Shown: piece after piece, positions 12,081 to 21,857 of the stretch
How positions within the stretch are numbered: the first letter of the stretch is position 1
Layout of the letters: every line of letters begins with the position of its first letter
NCBI GenBank assembly: GCA_963573315.1
Contig: OY752153.1
Location: forward strand, 186,001 to 250,000
Source of the DNA: Entomortierella parvispora
Lineage: Eukaryota; Mortierellomycota; Mortierellomycetes; Mortierellales; Mortierellaceae
DNA length: 64,000 bases
Reading direction: 5' to 3'
Translations under genes and position numbers: made by a program
Notes under the pieces: generated by a model
The model's database searches: none
Told to the model about the DNA's origin: nothing
The model's input: only the letters and a program-made list of their open reading frames with translations

Positions 12081-12379
12081 TTAGCGCGCTGTAGGCTTTT
12101 GTGCGTCGAATCCTTTGCAAGTCTTGCATTGCCTCCAACTCTCGTGTCTTTACTTGGGGTACTTTTTCGGTGGCAAACTCAGATCCTGGGGCCCTGGTAC
12201 CTTGGCTCACGTGTTACAGAGATGGTCATCTCTGACCTTGGTTACTACAAAGCCCCGGATGCCCTTGCCGTTTATTACGAATCGACCTGTGCCTAATCTC
12301 GTTCCCGTCGGCAGAGAACCGAGATCTGGCACTTCAACATCCCCCACCCTTCCGACATGGACACCTCGCCGTCTTCCCT

Positions 12380-13711
12380 GTGATCCGTTCTGTGGGAGCG
12401 CGAATCACAATCACTGCTGACAACATCCCAATTGGTGATATTGGGTTACGCTTGCAACTTCGAGAGATATTTGCAAGCAGCGGTAAGATCATTCACTTCT
12501 CAACCAGTGTCAACACGGAGTCCAAGCTGAACAGAGCTGCTACCAAGTTTGTCCCGGAGGTGCGCCATGACGCCGATGTAGACTTCGAGATCCCTCGGGT
12601 TGCCGCCGTCAATGGATGCAACGTCCTTTTCGCTTGGAGCGGATCGCCTTTCTGTTACCGCTGTGGAAGAGGCGACCACGTCAAAAACCAGTGCCCCACG
12701 CCCCACGACTTTGTACTTTGGAAGCAACCTCCTCTTGAAACGCCTATCATGGGCAGAGCGTTTACGGACCCGAAGGCCCCCCTGAGAGAACCTAAGGAGA
12801 AGAAGAGGAAGATGAACCCTCCAGGTAAATCAGAAAGCAAGAAACCCAATGCGCAGAAGGCTGGCCCCCTTCCTGCCAGTGGTAAAAAGACTAAATCTCA
12901 GGACCAACCTTCTTCTGGAGCCACCAGCTCATCCCATGCGTCAGGAAAGAGCTTGGAGGGTGTGCCAACACCGAAGAAGGGTCCTGGCTCTCCTCCCAAG
13001 GAAAGTACAATTGTCCATGACAACGTATCGACTGGAAGGGGGAACCAAAACCGAGCCGCTGACGTTTCCTCTTCATCATCTGCAACTCAAAATATAGGTC
13101 GACAAGAGGCTGAGAACGATGGAACTGCAGCGCCCCCTGTGGTTACACCGAACTCCCCACCAAACCCACCAGTGGATGCAACTGATGGCAGCGATGGGTC
13201 GGCCAGTTGCACCACTCCTCCTCAGACACAGCGCTCAGAGGAGGGGACGACAGAGTCCACTTCCAATGGCTCGGTCACTCCGAAAGGAACCGAGAACAAG
13301 TCACCGGGAGACACTGCTCAACCACAAGAAGACGGAAACGAGCCACAAGAGGACGAGAGCCAAGACATGTCTGAAGATGAAGACGACAAGGAGGATGATG
13401 ATGATTGGGACATGAAAGACTCGGGTGGCGAGGAGTCGGACTCTTCGTATTACGAAGGGGAAGAGATGGAGGGGATTGAGCTTACGGCGGAAGAAGAGGC
13501 GGAGCTCAACGACCCCAACACGTCCAACGAGCGAAGCGCATACCTGAAACTCAAGCTGGATCGCAAGATGAAGGGCAGGGGGGCGGGCGGTCGGCTCCTC
13601 AAGAGCAAGGGGAAGGGCAAGAGCAAGACGAAGGCAACCGAAAAATTCAAAGCAGCCAATAGAAAGGACAAGCTGAAGACGTCCAAGCCTGCTGCACGGT
13701 CTGATCAGTAA
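12380..13711 (+). CDS. LINE ORF1 protein with CCHC zinc knuckle
   Basis: Open frame of 443 residues from the first ATG. A conserved head (residues 1-90) leads to a single zinc knuckle CYRCGRGDHVKNQC with exact C-x2-C-x4-H-x4-C spacing. A long low-complexity region rich in Ser, Pro, Lys and then Glu/Asp follows, and the tail is very basic. Such proteins bind the element RNA. The frame stays open upstream of the ATG for at least 26 codons, so the true start may be lost. The stop overlaps the ORF2 start as TAATG at 13709-13713. This half of the element is intact, in contrast to ORF2. Confidence 0.8.
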   Translation: MIRSVGARITITADNIPIGDIGLRLQLREIFASSGKIIHFSTSVNTESKLNRAATKFVPEVRHDADVDFEIPRVAAVNGCNVLFAWSGSPFCYRCGRGDHVKNQCPTPHDFVLWKQPPLETPIMGRAFTDPKAPLREPKEKKRKMNPPGKSESKKPNAQKAGPLPASGKKTKSQDQPSSGATSSSHASGKSLEGVPTPKKGPGSPPKESTIVHDNVSTGRGNQNRAADVSSSSSATQNIGRQEAENDGTAAPPVVTPNSPPNPPVDATDGSDGSASCTTPPQTQRSEEGTTESTSNGSVTPKGTENKSPGDTAQPQEDGNEPQEDESQDMSEDEDDKEDDDDWDMKDSGGEESDSSYYEGEEMEGIELTAEEEAELNDPNTSNERSAYLKLKLDRKMKGRGAGGRLLKSKGKGKSKTKATEKFKAANRKDKLKTSKPAARSDQ

Positions 13712-16700
13712 TGATTGTGAAGAAACAACCCATCCGCCTGGGCACAGTGAATGCGCGCACACTGTACGCCTCTTCATCAGCAGAACGCCGCACCAACTCT
13801 TCACAATTCATCCGGTTCTTGCGGGACCAACGCCTGGACATCCTGGCTCTCCAAGAGACCAACTTCGACCCCAACCAATCCGACTTCCTTAACACCACCC
13901 TCTACACCCACAGCTCCGTGTGGACCGAACATGTCGCCCTCCTGTGCATGAACAGCCGCTTCGTGCTCCTCAAGTCGTACTTTTCTCTAGACCAACATAC
14001 CGTTGTGCACAAGTAGCTCGCTCAACCGCCTGTGTTCTCCGTCTGCGTCATCTTTGCCCCTGCTGACGGCAGAGCTCTTCGAAATTCTATCTTCCAACGA
14101 ACCCTCGACCTCCCCTTCTTCCAACATCCCCCCTCCGATCTTTTCGCCCTAGGGGACTTCAACTACCATCATCACCTCCGCGGAACGGTCCTACCAGAAT
14201 GGCGCGGATGGCTGAAGGATAACTCTCTCGACATCATCACCCGTGGCAGCTCCTTCCCCATTCCGACATCTCAAACTCTCAAACTCAAACAACCATCGAC
14301 TACATTTTCGCCTCCCCCTACATGGCAGAGAATGCTGGTCTCCCCCAAGTCAGGTGCATCAATAGAGCCTGGACCGACCATTCCCTCCTGTCGTGTGACA
14401 TCCAACTGGAGGCCCTCACCACAGGGCCCGGAGTGTGGAGAATGAACTCTTCAATGCTGGAGGATAAAACGTTCACCCGTTTCTCACCCAGTCGATAGAC
14501 AACGTTCTCCCAGACCTTTCGGGGCTCGCCCCAGAGGTGACTTTGGACAGTCTTAAGTACAGACTCCAAGACGACATCCAACAGGAGAGCATGCGCAGGT
14601 CTAAAGAGCGAAAAGATGAACTCAACAACCTACAACGCCAGAGACAACACCTGCTACAACGTATCTCCTAGTACCAAGGCAGCCCCGCTAATAAACGACA
14701 ACAGATCCAGGATCTGCGGTCTGAAGTCTCAGAGGTGGAAAGGCGGTTAACAGCCGAGCAGGAAAAACGCATGTCATCCCTTTTGATCCGAGCCAAGATC
14801 AAGTTCCAGGACTTCGGGGAACAGTCTACTCGCTTTTTCTTCAACACGCTGAAAGCCAGAGCGACAAAGAGAACGATCACATACCTACTTCCACCAAACA
14901 CGACAGTTCCAGTGACGGATTCTGAGGGGATGTGCAGGATCGGTCATTCCTTCTACACTAAACTGTACAGCAAGGAGGACGTCAACCTGGAGGCTATTCA
15001 GGAAATAGTGTCCAACCTCCCCCCGGATGCTCGACTGACAGAGGAAGCCCAGCAGAAGCTGACAGCCCCAGTGTCGACGGAGGAGGTACTACTGGCTCTC
15101 AAAGACTGCGCGTACAAACCCGGAAAAGATGGCTTCCTCTTTTGAACTCTATAGAAGGATCATCACTCATGAAGGAGTTGCAGCCCTTCTCATTACCGTC
15201 ATGGACCGTGCTGTTCGTCACAACATCCAACCTGAATCATGGAAACAGGCGATCATGACCCCCCTATACAAGAAGGGCGAAGCTGGAGACCTGGCCAACT
15301 GGCGACCACTGTCACTGATCAACTCGGACGCCAAAATATTCACTAAAATCCTCACCTGTCGACTGCAACCCCACATGTCGAAACTGGTCGGCCCCTCACA
15401 GACTGGATTCGTCAAGGGACGTTTGATCACGGACAGTGGAATCGTCATGGCAACAATTAGAGACCACTGTAATCGCGAAAAAATCTCGGGAGCTGGAATA
15501 CTCCTGGATCAGGAGAAGGCTTACGACCGGGTACACCCGACGTACCTTCGCGCAGTCATGGACACCATGGACTTCCCGAAAGCCATCACCGACTCTATTT
15601 TTTCCCTCTTTTTCAGTACAAAGATCCAACTCAACATCAACGGATACCTCACCACCCCGTTTATCCAGCAACGTGGCCTTCGTCAAGGGGGCCTGCTCTC
15701 CCCCTTGCTATTCATCCTCGCCATTGAGCCTTTCATCCGAACCATCGCCCGTTCCCCGATCATCAGTGGAATCCCTGTAATCACCAACCCAGAGGTCCCG
15801 CCCTTGAAAGTCATGGCTTACGCGGATGATCTTGGAGACTTCATACCCACGGCGAACGAATGGACAGAACTCAAGAGAATCATAACGGTCTATGGAAGTG
15901 CTTCCTATGCCCATCTCAATTTGAAAAAAGACAGTGGCCTTTCCGCTTGGCCCAGGGATGGATGCCGAACGTCTTAGCCTGCTAAAGGAAGATAAAGTCC
16001 AGATCCACTCCGCGTCATCCGAAGCGGCCATCGTCTACCTAGGATTTCCTATTGCCCTCAACGCCTCCCAGCGCGACAACTTTAACGACGGTCTCTTAAA
16101 AAAGATCAAGCAAGTGTCGGGTTTACATACCATAAGGGGGCTCTCGATCAAAGGACGAGGTATTATCGCAACCTCCATCCTCCTCTCTAAACTCTGGCAT
16201 GTCCTGAGTGTAGATACACCGACTAAGGCATGGATAAACAAGGTCCAAGGAGTCGTCCGCAGGTTTGTCTGCCCCAACTTCCCAGCACCATCCTTCGACT
16301 TCCTCAGTCAGGCCAAAACAAAAGGAAGGATTGGATTGATCAACGTCGGAAAACAAGCACTGGGCATGCAGCTCAAGGCAATCCAATGACTTGTGTCAAC
16401 GAAGGTGAAATCCTTCGCGCAGCCGATTTTGATGGCTTTGCTTCAAACATACTCGAAGTCGGCATATCCATTTGCGGCTCTGGAGAACCCAAAGTTTCAT
16501 CTGGGTAATTTCAATTTCTTCCAAGGCGCCACGACACTCAAAAAATGGCTAAGGACTCTTAGTCTAGTGGCGGCCCCTCCGCCGACCCCCGTCAACCGTG
16601 AGGACGCGCCTATTGATTCCGTCTTGGGCCTTCTCACGACAGATTGGATTGGACCGGCCGTGAGACCACCACAGCTGCCTATTTGGAGGATGGACCAAGC

Positions 16701-17628
16701 ATTCCGCCTGGTCATGAGTGATTCCGATGACTTTCAGGGACATTTGGAATTCATTCCTTCAGGGGAACGACCTCCTGGGGCGCGCACGTACCCTGGATTA
16801 GAACGAAACGTCCGACAAGGATTCTTCCCTGCGTCCAATACTCTGGAGAAACTCCTGGTCCAAAACACCTGGATCGACACCACGGAGTCTCTGGGCCAGC
16901 GGATCAAATCCTATGGCTCACAACCGGGATCAGACATGAACCTGGGCAACATGTCCACTGGGGCCCTTCGAAGACTGCTCACAAAGAGCAGGGAAGAGGA
17001 GGAAGCAGTGCCCCTGGACAACACACCCGGACAAAAACTTACAACTCAGTTTTGGGACTTTTTCTGGAGGGCCGACATCCCGCTCACCACTCGCACGGTA
17101 TGGTGGCGCCTTCTAATCAGCAAACTCCCCTCTCGAAAACGGCTACACTCCATCATGGAAGAGGCCTTCGAAGAGTCCTGCGCAATCTGCGGAGCAGCGC
17201 AGGAGACCGACCGCCACATGATTTTCACATGCCCGCGGAAACTCCAAGTCTGGCGCTCGTCGCTAGCGACTCACGTCGGAGACATGGATTTCTCATGGGA
17301 GTTCATCGAACTTCTCCTGTATGGTGAACATGAGCAAATCCTCCCCACGAGCAACATTAGTGCAATTGCACTTCTAACAACTGTCCTTCATCAGATCTGG
17401 ATATTTCACTTTCTCCACATCCTCGAGGACCAACCGTTCGACTCGTTCTTGTTGACAACATCCATTGACCTTGCGGTCAACAAAATTGTCAACAAGAACG
17501 AGTATCGGCGCCGCGTACAGAGGAACGCAGCCGTGAGTCAGCAACTGACCCCAACTCAGGCCCCACGACCCCCCAAACATAGTATTCCTTCTTTTATTTT
17601 CTTCTATACCTGTATTTTTACCTTTTAG
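13711..17628 (+). pseudogene. LINE ORF2: endonuclease and reverse transcriptase, broken
   Basis: The endonuclease part shows VNARTL, ALQETNF, LFALGDFNYHH and, in a shifted frame, WTDHSLLSCDIQL. The reverse transcriptase shows LYKKGEAGDLANWRPLSLIN, LLDQEKAYDRV, QRGLRQGGLLSPLLF and the catalytic AYADDLGDF near 15815-15840. A zinc-binding tail (CAICG, then H and C) lies near 17180-17230. Lesions include TAG at 14014-14016, a frameshift near 14285, a badly scrambled linker 14440-14730 (including TAG near 14668), an extra T near 15140, a frame change near 15950, and TGA at 16387-16389 where Trp is expected. The product is therefore inactive. Confidence 0.85.
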
Positions 17629-17750
17629 TACCACCCTCGTAGTGCTTGTTGTAACTAAATTTTGATCGTAGTAGCGCCGCCTGAGGATGTAGGGGCACTG
17701 GATTTCTTGGACACTGACCCAAATAAACCAGATAAAAACAAAAACAAAAA

Positions 17751-17939
17751 CGATGGTTCTAGATCTCTCCATGGCATTAGAACCGGCGCCTAGGATTACT
17801 AAGGACTTCTAGAAGAGTCTTTATAGCTCAACATAAAAGATACAGCATCGACAACGAATAAAGATCATCAATTACTTACGAGTATACGATCACCCTGACC
17901 CTGTTTCCCTGACCTGACCTCTCCCTCTCCGCCCGTCCC
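17751..17939. other. Spacer between LINE tail and Gypsy remnant
   Basis: AT-rich sequence without a recognisable gene. It may be target-site flank of the LINE or part of an older element. Confidence 0.4.
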
Positions 17940-18794
17940 TGATAAACTTGGCCCAAGTTTATTACATCACGAACCTGGCGCTACTACCTCGACGGCACCA
18001 AATTCACTATCAACATTGATCATGTGAAACTCGTCGACAGCATTACTGGATAGTGTCACGATCAGACAAGGCAGAAACAGGAATGAGAGGGAAAGGTGTG
18101 GTTTATTGTGAATTGCAGACAGAAGAACAAAAGGGGTGAAGACCCCAGCTATTTATCCTAAGTCGGAAAACGGATGAGGTGGTGCAAGATACTGTAAGCT
18201 CTTGAGGCTTCGTCACGTCTCAATAGGTACGAGGTTTGCGTCTCTGTGCGGGGTAAGGGGTCCCCAGCAACGTGAGTAGGTATGTGGAAAGGTAATGACG
18301 AGAGGAAGAGGAGATCTGCTTTTATGAGAGAGCGCTGTGGGAGCTGATATATCTTCGTCAACTAAAAATTAAGGGTCAGAGGCCTGATCCGGCACAGTCT
18401 GTATAGCGTTTCGGGACGTGGCGCGTGCTACAGTAAGTCCGATCTGAATTCGTGTTGGTATCGTGACAGATAGTTATTGCAAAATCACGACTTTCACTTC
18501 TAAAGTACAAGCGAGGAGTTGACATGGTTCCCGACGCTATTTCGCGCCTACCGAAGTGCCACGTCCCTGAACCTCCATTGAGCTCCACAACCTCAGTCTG
18601 TCCTTGTCCTCCGACGTCCGCGACTAGCTTGTGCAAGACTACGAGAGCGACCCTCGCCTCGGGCCCACTATAAGGGCTGCCTGGAAGAAAGGTTCGCCAA
18701 GGGATATTGGTTCGAGAACGACCTCCCCAACTTCACTCGACGAGGACCTACTACTCCAGCCGTACCTAGGCAGGCAATTCCAAAAGGCTGTAGC
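17940..18794 (+). mobile_element. Ty3/Gypsy retrotransposon remnant (RNase H to integrase region), split by a solo LTR
   Basis: Translation before 18053 gives WRYYLDGTKFTINIDHVKLV, typical of the RNase H domain of Gypsy elements. After the inserted LTR (18054-18468) the same protein region resumes with LLQNHDF, then in a shifted frame GVDMVPDAISRLP and further on YESDPRLG. These are the hallmarks of the RNase H-integrase junction. The fragment is short, lacks about 25 residues at the join, and is frameshifted. It is a relic. Confidence 0.75.
18054..18468. repeat. Solo LTR 1 (415 bp) with GATAG target-site duplication
   Basis: The unit begins TGTCACG and ends CGTGACA, that is TG...CA with short inverted ends. 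It is flanked by GATAG at 18049-18053 and GATAG at 18469-18473, the 5-bp duplication expected for LTR-element integration. It interrupts the Gypsy RNase H remnant. No internal region or partner LTR is attached, so it is a solo LTR left by recombination. Confidence 0.85.
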
Positions 18795-19197
18795 TGTCAC
18801 GGTCAGTCAAGGCAGGAACGAGAGAGAGAGGGGAACGTATGGTTTATTGAGAATTGTGAATTGCAGACCAAAGATTCAGACAAGTGGGCGGAGGGAGTTA
18901 TATACCAGGACGGTCCGTAGGCCAGTCTGGTCCACAGATACCGATCAAGATCTGAACCTATGGTTGGGAACTGAGATGGCGACGTCGGAGAAAAGATGAT
19001 GTTGGGAGTCCTGATAGGTATAGGGACATATTACAAGGGATAGTTATAGTCGGAAGGTCATCCGGTACGTAGGTATTAGAGCGGGGGAAATGAAGGTCGG
19101 AGCTTGGGTCACAAGCCAATCGATGTGGATCCAAGATCCGAGGCCAGGTACACGAGACGCGTACCAAACCCGATCTGAATCAGGGCGGTTCGTGACA
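18795..19197. repeat. Solo LTR 2 (403 bp), diverged relative of LTR 1
   Basis: Begins TGTCACG and ends CGTGACA like LTR 1. It shares the first ~65 bases (including TGGTTTATTG and TGAATTGCAGAC) and the GATCTGAAT motif near the end, but differs in the middle. The flanks GTAGC and GTTTC do not form an exact duplication, so it is older, or recombined. It has the same orientation as LTR 1. Confidence 0.75.
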
Positions 19198-19423
19198 GTT
19201 TCGTTTACATGGCTCTAGCACTTGCTGTATTTACACAAGATCCATAAGTACTTACTTTATTATTATATTGTGCCTTTCATCTGAAAGTGACCCACTGATT
19301 ATATTGTATTCCCATGGGTAAGTTATTCCGACCCAAAATATTATGAGCAGTCACATAATTATTCTGACGAATAAAAAAAAAAAAAAGAAAGATTGAAGGA
19401 AAGAAACTCTTTCCCCTGCATCC

Positions 19424-20404
19424 ATGTCGACAACTCGTTCATCCTCCCCTTCTCCTCCAGCCGCTCTTTCTCCGTCTCCCCAAGCCTCTCTCTCTCCTCC
19501 TGGCTCTCCTACTGGCAGTGCACCGTTGTCAGATGATGATGACGATGGTCTCCCCGAGGAACTTACAATTCAATTGAATCTTCGAAAACTTCCAGCACTT
19601 GCAGCTCATAACCGGAAACTTAACGACTTGCCTGATCCACCTCCGTGGAAACACAGCTGTAGACGGGATTCATATCACTTGCTGTGCGCACGAATTCGGG
19701 AATGCATCCCGACTCGTCTCCCTGGAGTACGCTGGCCACTTGATGCACAGCCATATGTTAAACCCTCCAAGCATGCCTCGGCGAAACTTTTCCAGCTACT
19801 GGACGAACAAAATTATTTGGACGCACTTGGACGAGCATATCGCATGGAGCTAAAACGTGGAATTCGTCCCGACAAGATTCTTGTTCACATCTTTGCTTAC
19901 CTACAATATCCGGAAGCTCGCACAGTACCAGCAGGGACAGGAGGCACTGGATCAACAATCCAACGGGCTACAGCACCGCGGAAGGCAGCAGCTTGTCAGC
20001 GGATTCAGCAAGCAGTGGAGCAAGGGCAGCTGACTGAGCCTGGGCCAATCACGCAGATTCTTCTCACTCAAAGACTTGCTCAGGATGTGCGATTGCCCGA
20101 TCCAGACGAACCTCTTCAAATCCCAGCCACAGCGACGTTCGTCCAAGCACAGCACTTGGATGCACAGCGAGCGCAGTATGATAAAAGAAGGCAAGAGCAA
20201 GAGGCATTGGATGGGGCAACCTACAAACGGATAAGGATCAGAATTCAGGACGCGGTACATACACTGGATGTGGATGTAGAAAGCTTAAGGATCGCTCTGA
20301 ATCTTCCTCATTATGGCTTGGATGGACTTGGTCGACTTCAGCAAGTCGATCTTCCTCGCCCACAGGAGGACATGGATGATGTTGATCATGCCGATTCTGA
20401 CTGA
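19424..20404 (+). CDS. Transposon-associated protein of unknown function (326 aa)
   Basis: I do not recognise this protein. Residues 1-40 are Ser/Pro-rich and end in an acidic run (DDDDD). Residues 45-175 look globular, with LTIQLNLRKLP, a WPLDAQPYVKPSKHASAKLF segment and LGRAYRMELKRGIRPDKILVHIFAYL. A Gln/Arg-rich, probably helical region follows, with LDAQRAQYDKRRQEQEAL near 245. The tail is acidic. No zinc fingers, helicase or nuclease motifs are visible. It lies inside the proposed ends of the Tc1-like element, with its stop about 40 bases from the transposase stop. A role as element accessory protein (DNA binding or regulation) is inference. A captured host gene is the alternative. Confidence 0.7.
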   Translation: MSTTRSSSPSPPAALSPSPQASLSPPGSPTGSAPLSDDDDDGLPEELTIQLNLRKLPALAAHNRKLNDLPDPPPWKHSCRRDSYHLLCARIRECIPTRLPGVRWPLDAQPYVKPSKHASAKLFQLLDEQNYLDALGRAYRMELKRGIRPDKILVHIFAYLQYPEARTVPAGTGGTGSTIQRATAPRKAAACQRIQQAVEQGQLTEPGPITQILLTQRLAQDVRLPDPDEPLQIPATATFVQAQHLDAQRAQYDKRRQEQEALDGATYKRIRIRIQDAVHTLDVDVESLRIALNLPHYGLDGLGRLQQVDLPRPQEDMDDVDHADSD

Positions 20405-20442
20405 GTCTGCTTTATTATGATATTATGAACAACATAAGACGA

Positions 20443-21588
20443 TCATGCGCCGAAATTGTCCTCTCTCAACCCATCAGCCTCATATCCGCAATGTGAAAAC
20501 AAATTGACTGCCAAGGACTGCCTACTAGCACATGCTTTGAGTGCAAGGTCCAGAACGAGCTCTGGTGTCTTACCGAAGACAAGATTTGCGTTCTTTAAAA
20601 TAAAGCGTTTTGACAAAGAGAAGCCAACTTCGATCGGGTTCAGCTGGGGTGAATAGGGAGGAAGAAAGATGAGAAAAGCCCCTCGACTCTCAATGGCCTC
20701 TCTAAACTCACTATACATATGAATGCGAGCATTGTCTATGATCACGATGGAGTTTGGCATAGGGTATGGTTGCAGGTGAGGTAAGATCTTGTTGACAAAC
20801 GCGTCATGAAAAGATTGACGCGTAAATGTTCCTGTAGTGAATTCCCATGCAAGGAAACCTTTGTGATTGAGAGCTGCCAATGCCGAAACACGTATCCCAC
20901 GCGAGAAAGGGAGATTAACGATCGCTGCGGTGTTGATAGCGGACCATGCATACTGTCTTAATGATGCTCGTCCATCCTTGCTTGTCTCATCGATAAACAC
21001 CAGCTGCTCTGGGAAAAGGTATAGCTCCTCCAAGTTCTGCTTGAAAGCCTTGATTTCCTCTGGGTTTGACTCTCGAGCTCGCTTCTGCAGCTTTTTTCTT
21101 GTCAATTGAAGGTCTTGTCGCAAGGCACGGCAAATCGTAGGAATAGAAACGTTTTCTTGCGTCGGAAATTCTTCCCTGATTGCCTCTTGTAGTTCCTCAA
21201 GAAAGAAGCAAGGATGATCGCTAGCGTAGGACTTGACAAACTGCAGTACTTCCTGAGGCCATCGAGATTTGCACCTGCGAGTGTGCTCGACGTGAACGTT
21301 GCCTGTTTCATTGAAGTGTTCTATTAAAAAAAATGAGTGACTGAGAAATTGTAATTTGGCGACTTTGCTCCATCGTTGCTTACTGCTCCATTGCTTCAAT
21401 GTGGACTGAGAAATGCTCAAAATCACCGATACAACATACCGGGGCATTCCCATAATGTTGTAGAGGGTGATAGCGCGCCATCGAAGATCATCCGAGAACG
21501 TCATTTGGGGGTGAGAGAAAGGATTATGAAAGTACTCACTCATGTCCGCGTATTTATATACCTGCCCAACGAATATTGTATTACTCAT
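20443..21588 (-). CDS. Tc1/mariner-like transposase, DD34E
   Basis: DDE transposase catalysing cut-and-paste transposition. From the first ATG (21588) it has 381 residues. An alternative ATG at 21543 (MSEYFHN) would avoid the palindrome and start just before the helix-turn-helix region (DLRWRAITLYNIMGMPRYVV, then SQSTLKQW). Catalytic residues are visible: the first Asp in LVFIDETSKD, the second Asp in IVIIDNARIH, and the Glu in FLPPYSPQLNPIE, with 34 residues between the second Asp and the Glu. The segment around LQFLSHSFFL is unlike the family and may be an unspliced ~50-base GT-AG intron. No inactivating lesion is seen. Its neighbour on the opposite strand ends about 40 bases away. Confidence 0.88.
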   Translation of the reverse strand: MSNTIFVGQVYKYADMSEYFHNPFSHPQMTFSDDLRWRAITLYNIMGMPRYVVSVILSISQSTLKQWSSKQRWSKVAKLQFLSHSFFLIEHFNETGNVHVEHTRRCKSRWPQEVLQFVKSYASDHPCFFLEELQEAIREEFPTQENVSIPTICRALRQDLQLTRKKLQKRARESNPEEIKAFKQNLEELYLFPEQLVFIDETSKDGRASLRQYAWSAINTAAIVNLPFSRGIRVSALAALNHKGFLAWEFTTGTFTRQSFHDAFVNKILPHLQPYPMPNSIVIIDNARIHMYSEFREAIESRGAFLIFLPPYSPQLNPIEVGFSLSKRFILKNANLVFGKTPELVLDLALKACASRQSLAVNLFSHCGYEADGLREDNFGA

Positions 21589-21640
21589 CTTTTTGACCTT
21601 ATGAATGGACAAAAAGATGAGTAATACAATATTCGTTGGG
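21565..21640. repeat. Perfect 31-bp inverted repeat with 14-nt loop
   Basis: Bases 21565-21595 are the exact reverse complement of 21610-21640, with 14 bases between them (21596-21609). Pairing stops abruptly on both sides. The left arm contains the first transposase ATG (21586-21588), so a transcript from upstream would hold the start codon in a strong hairpin. Confidence 0.95.
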
Positions 21641-21857
21641 GAAGATTATGTTATCATCACTCTTCTGGCACTAGCAACGTGTTGCTTCACGGTGTAAACT
21701 GGATGTGAGTGTATAATATGCTTGCAGGGGCATTGTTTTTAAACGGAGACGAACTTTAATTATACACGGTGGCTTAGATATCCCCAACATTTTAAAGTCA
21801 TGATAACTGCTCAATTTATTTTTTTTAGGTGAAAAGCACAATAATAGTTTGGGTTTA

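Larger units (their letters stand above)
12081..17750 (+). mobile_element. Non-LTR retrotransposon (LINE), inactive copy
   Basis: ORF1 (CCHC zinc knuckle) and ORF2 (AP-type endonuclease, reverse transcriptase, C-terminal zinc motif) follow in the usual order. The 3' end lies near 17720-17750, where an A-rich tail (repeated CAAAAA) follows about 100 bases after the ORF2 stop. The 5' boundary is uncertain. In-frame coding extends upstream of the first ORF1 ATG to about 12300, and the 20-bp array may belong to the element. ORF2 carries several stops and frameshifts, so this copy cannot move by itself. The domain order fits Tad/I/R1-like fungal LINEs. Finer placement needs a tree. Confidence 0.85.
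19263..21844. mobile_element. Tc1/mariner-like DNA transposon with two convergent ORFs
   Basis: The unit contains a complete DD34E transposase on the minus strand and an unrecognised 326-aa protein on the plus strand. The two frames converge, with stops about 40 bases apart. Imperfect terminal inverted repeats are proposed: 19263-19286 (TTATATTGTGCCTTTCATCT...) and the reverse complement of 21823-21844 (TTATTGTGCTTTTCACCT...). They match at about 19 of 22 positions with a 2-base gap, and each is flanked by TA, the expected target site. A second shared motif, TGAGCAGT, lies inside both ends. The termini are a tentative call. The element as a coding unit is well supported, and both frames are free of stops, unlike all other transposons here. 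Confidence 0.55.

Noticed and set aside
12100..12120. GCGTCGAATCC, resembling the T-arm of a tRNA
   Set aside because: No acceptor stem, anticodon arm or box A at the right distance; it lies in the LINE leader.
18795..19197. LTR 1 and LTR 2 as the two ends of one short element
   Set aside because: LTR 1 has its own complete target duplication and interrupts a reading frame that resumes directly after it, and the two LTRs are too divergent to be a recent pair.
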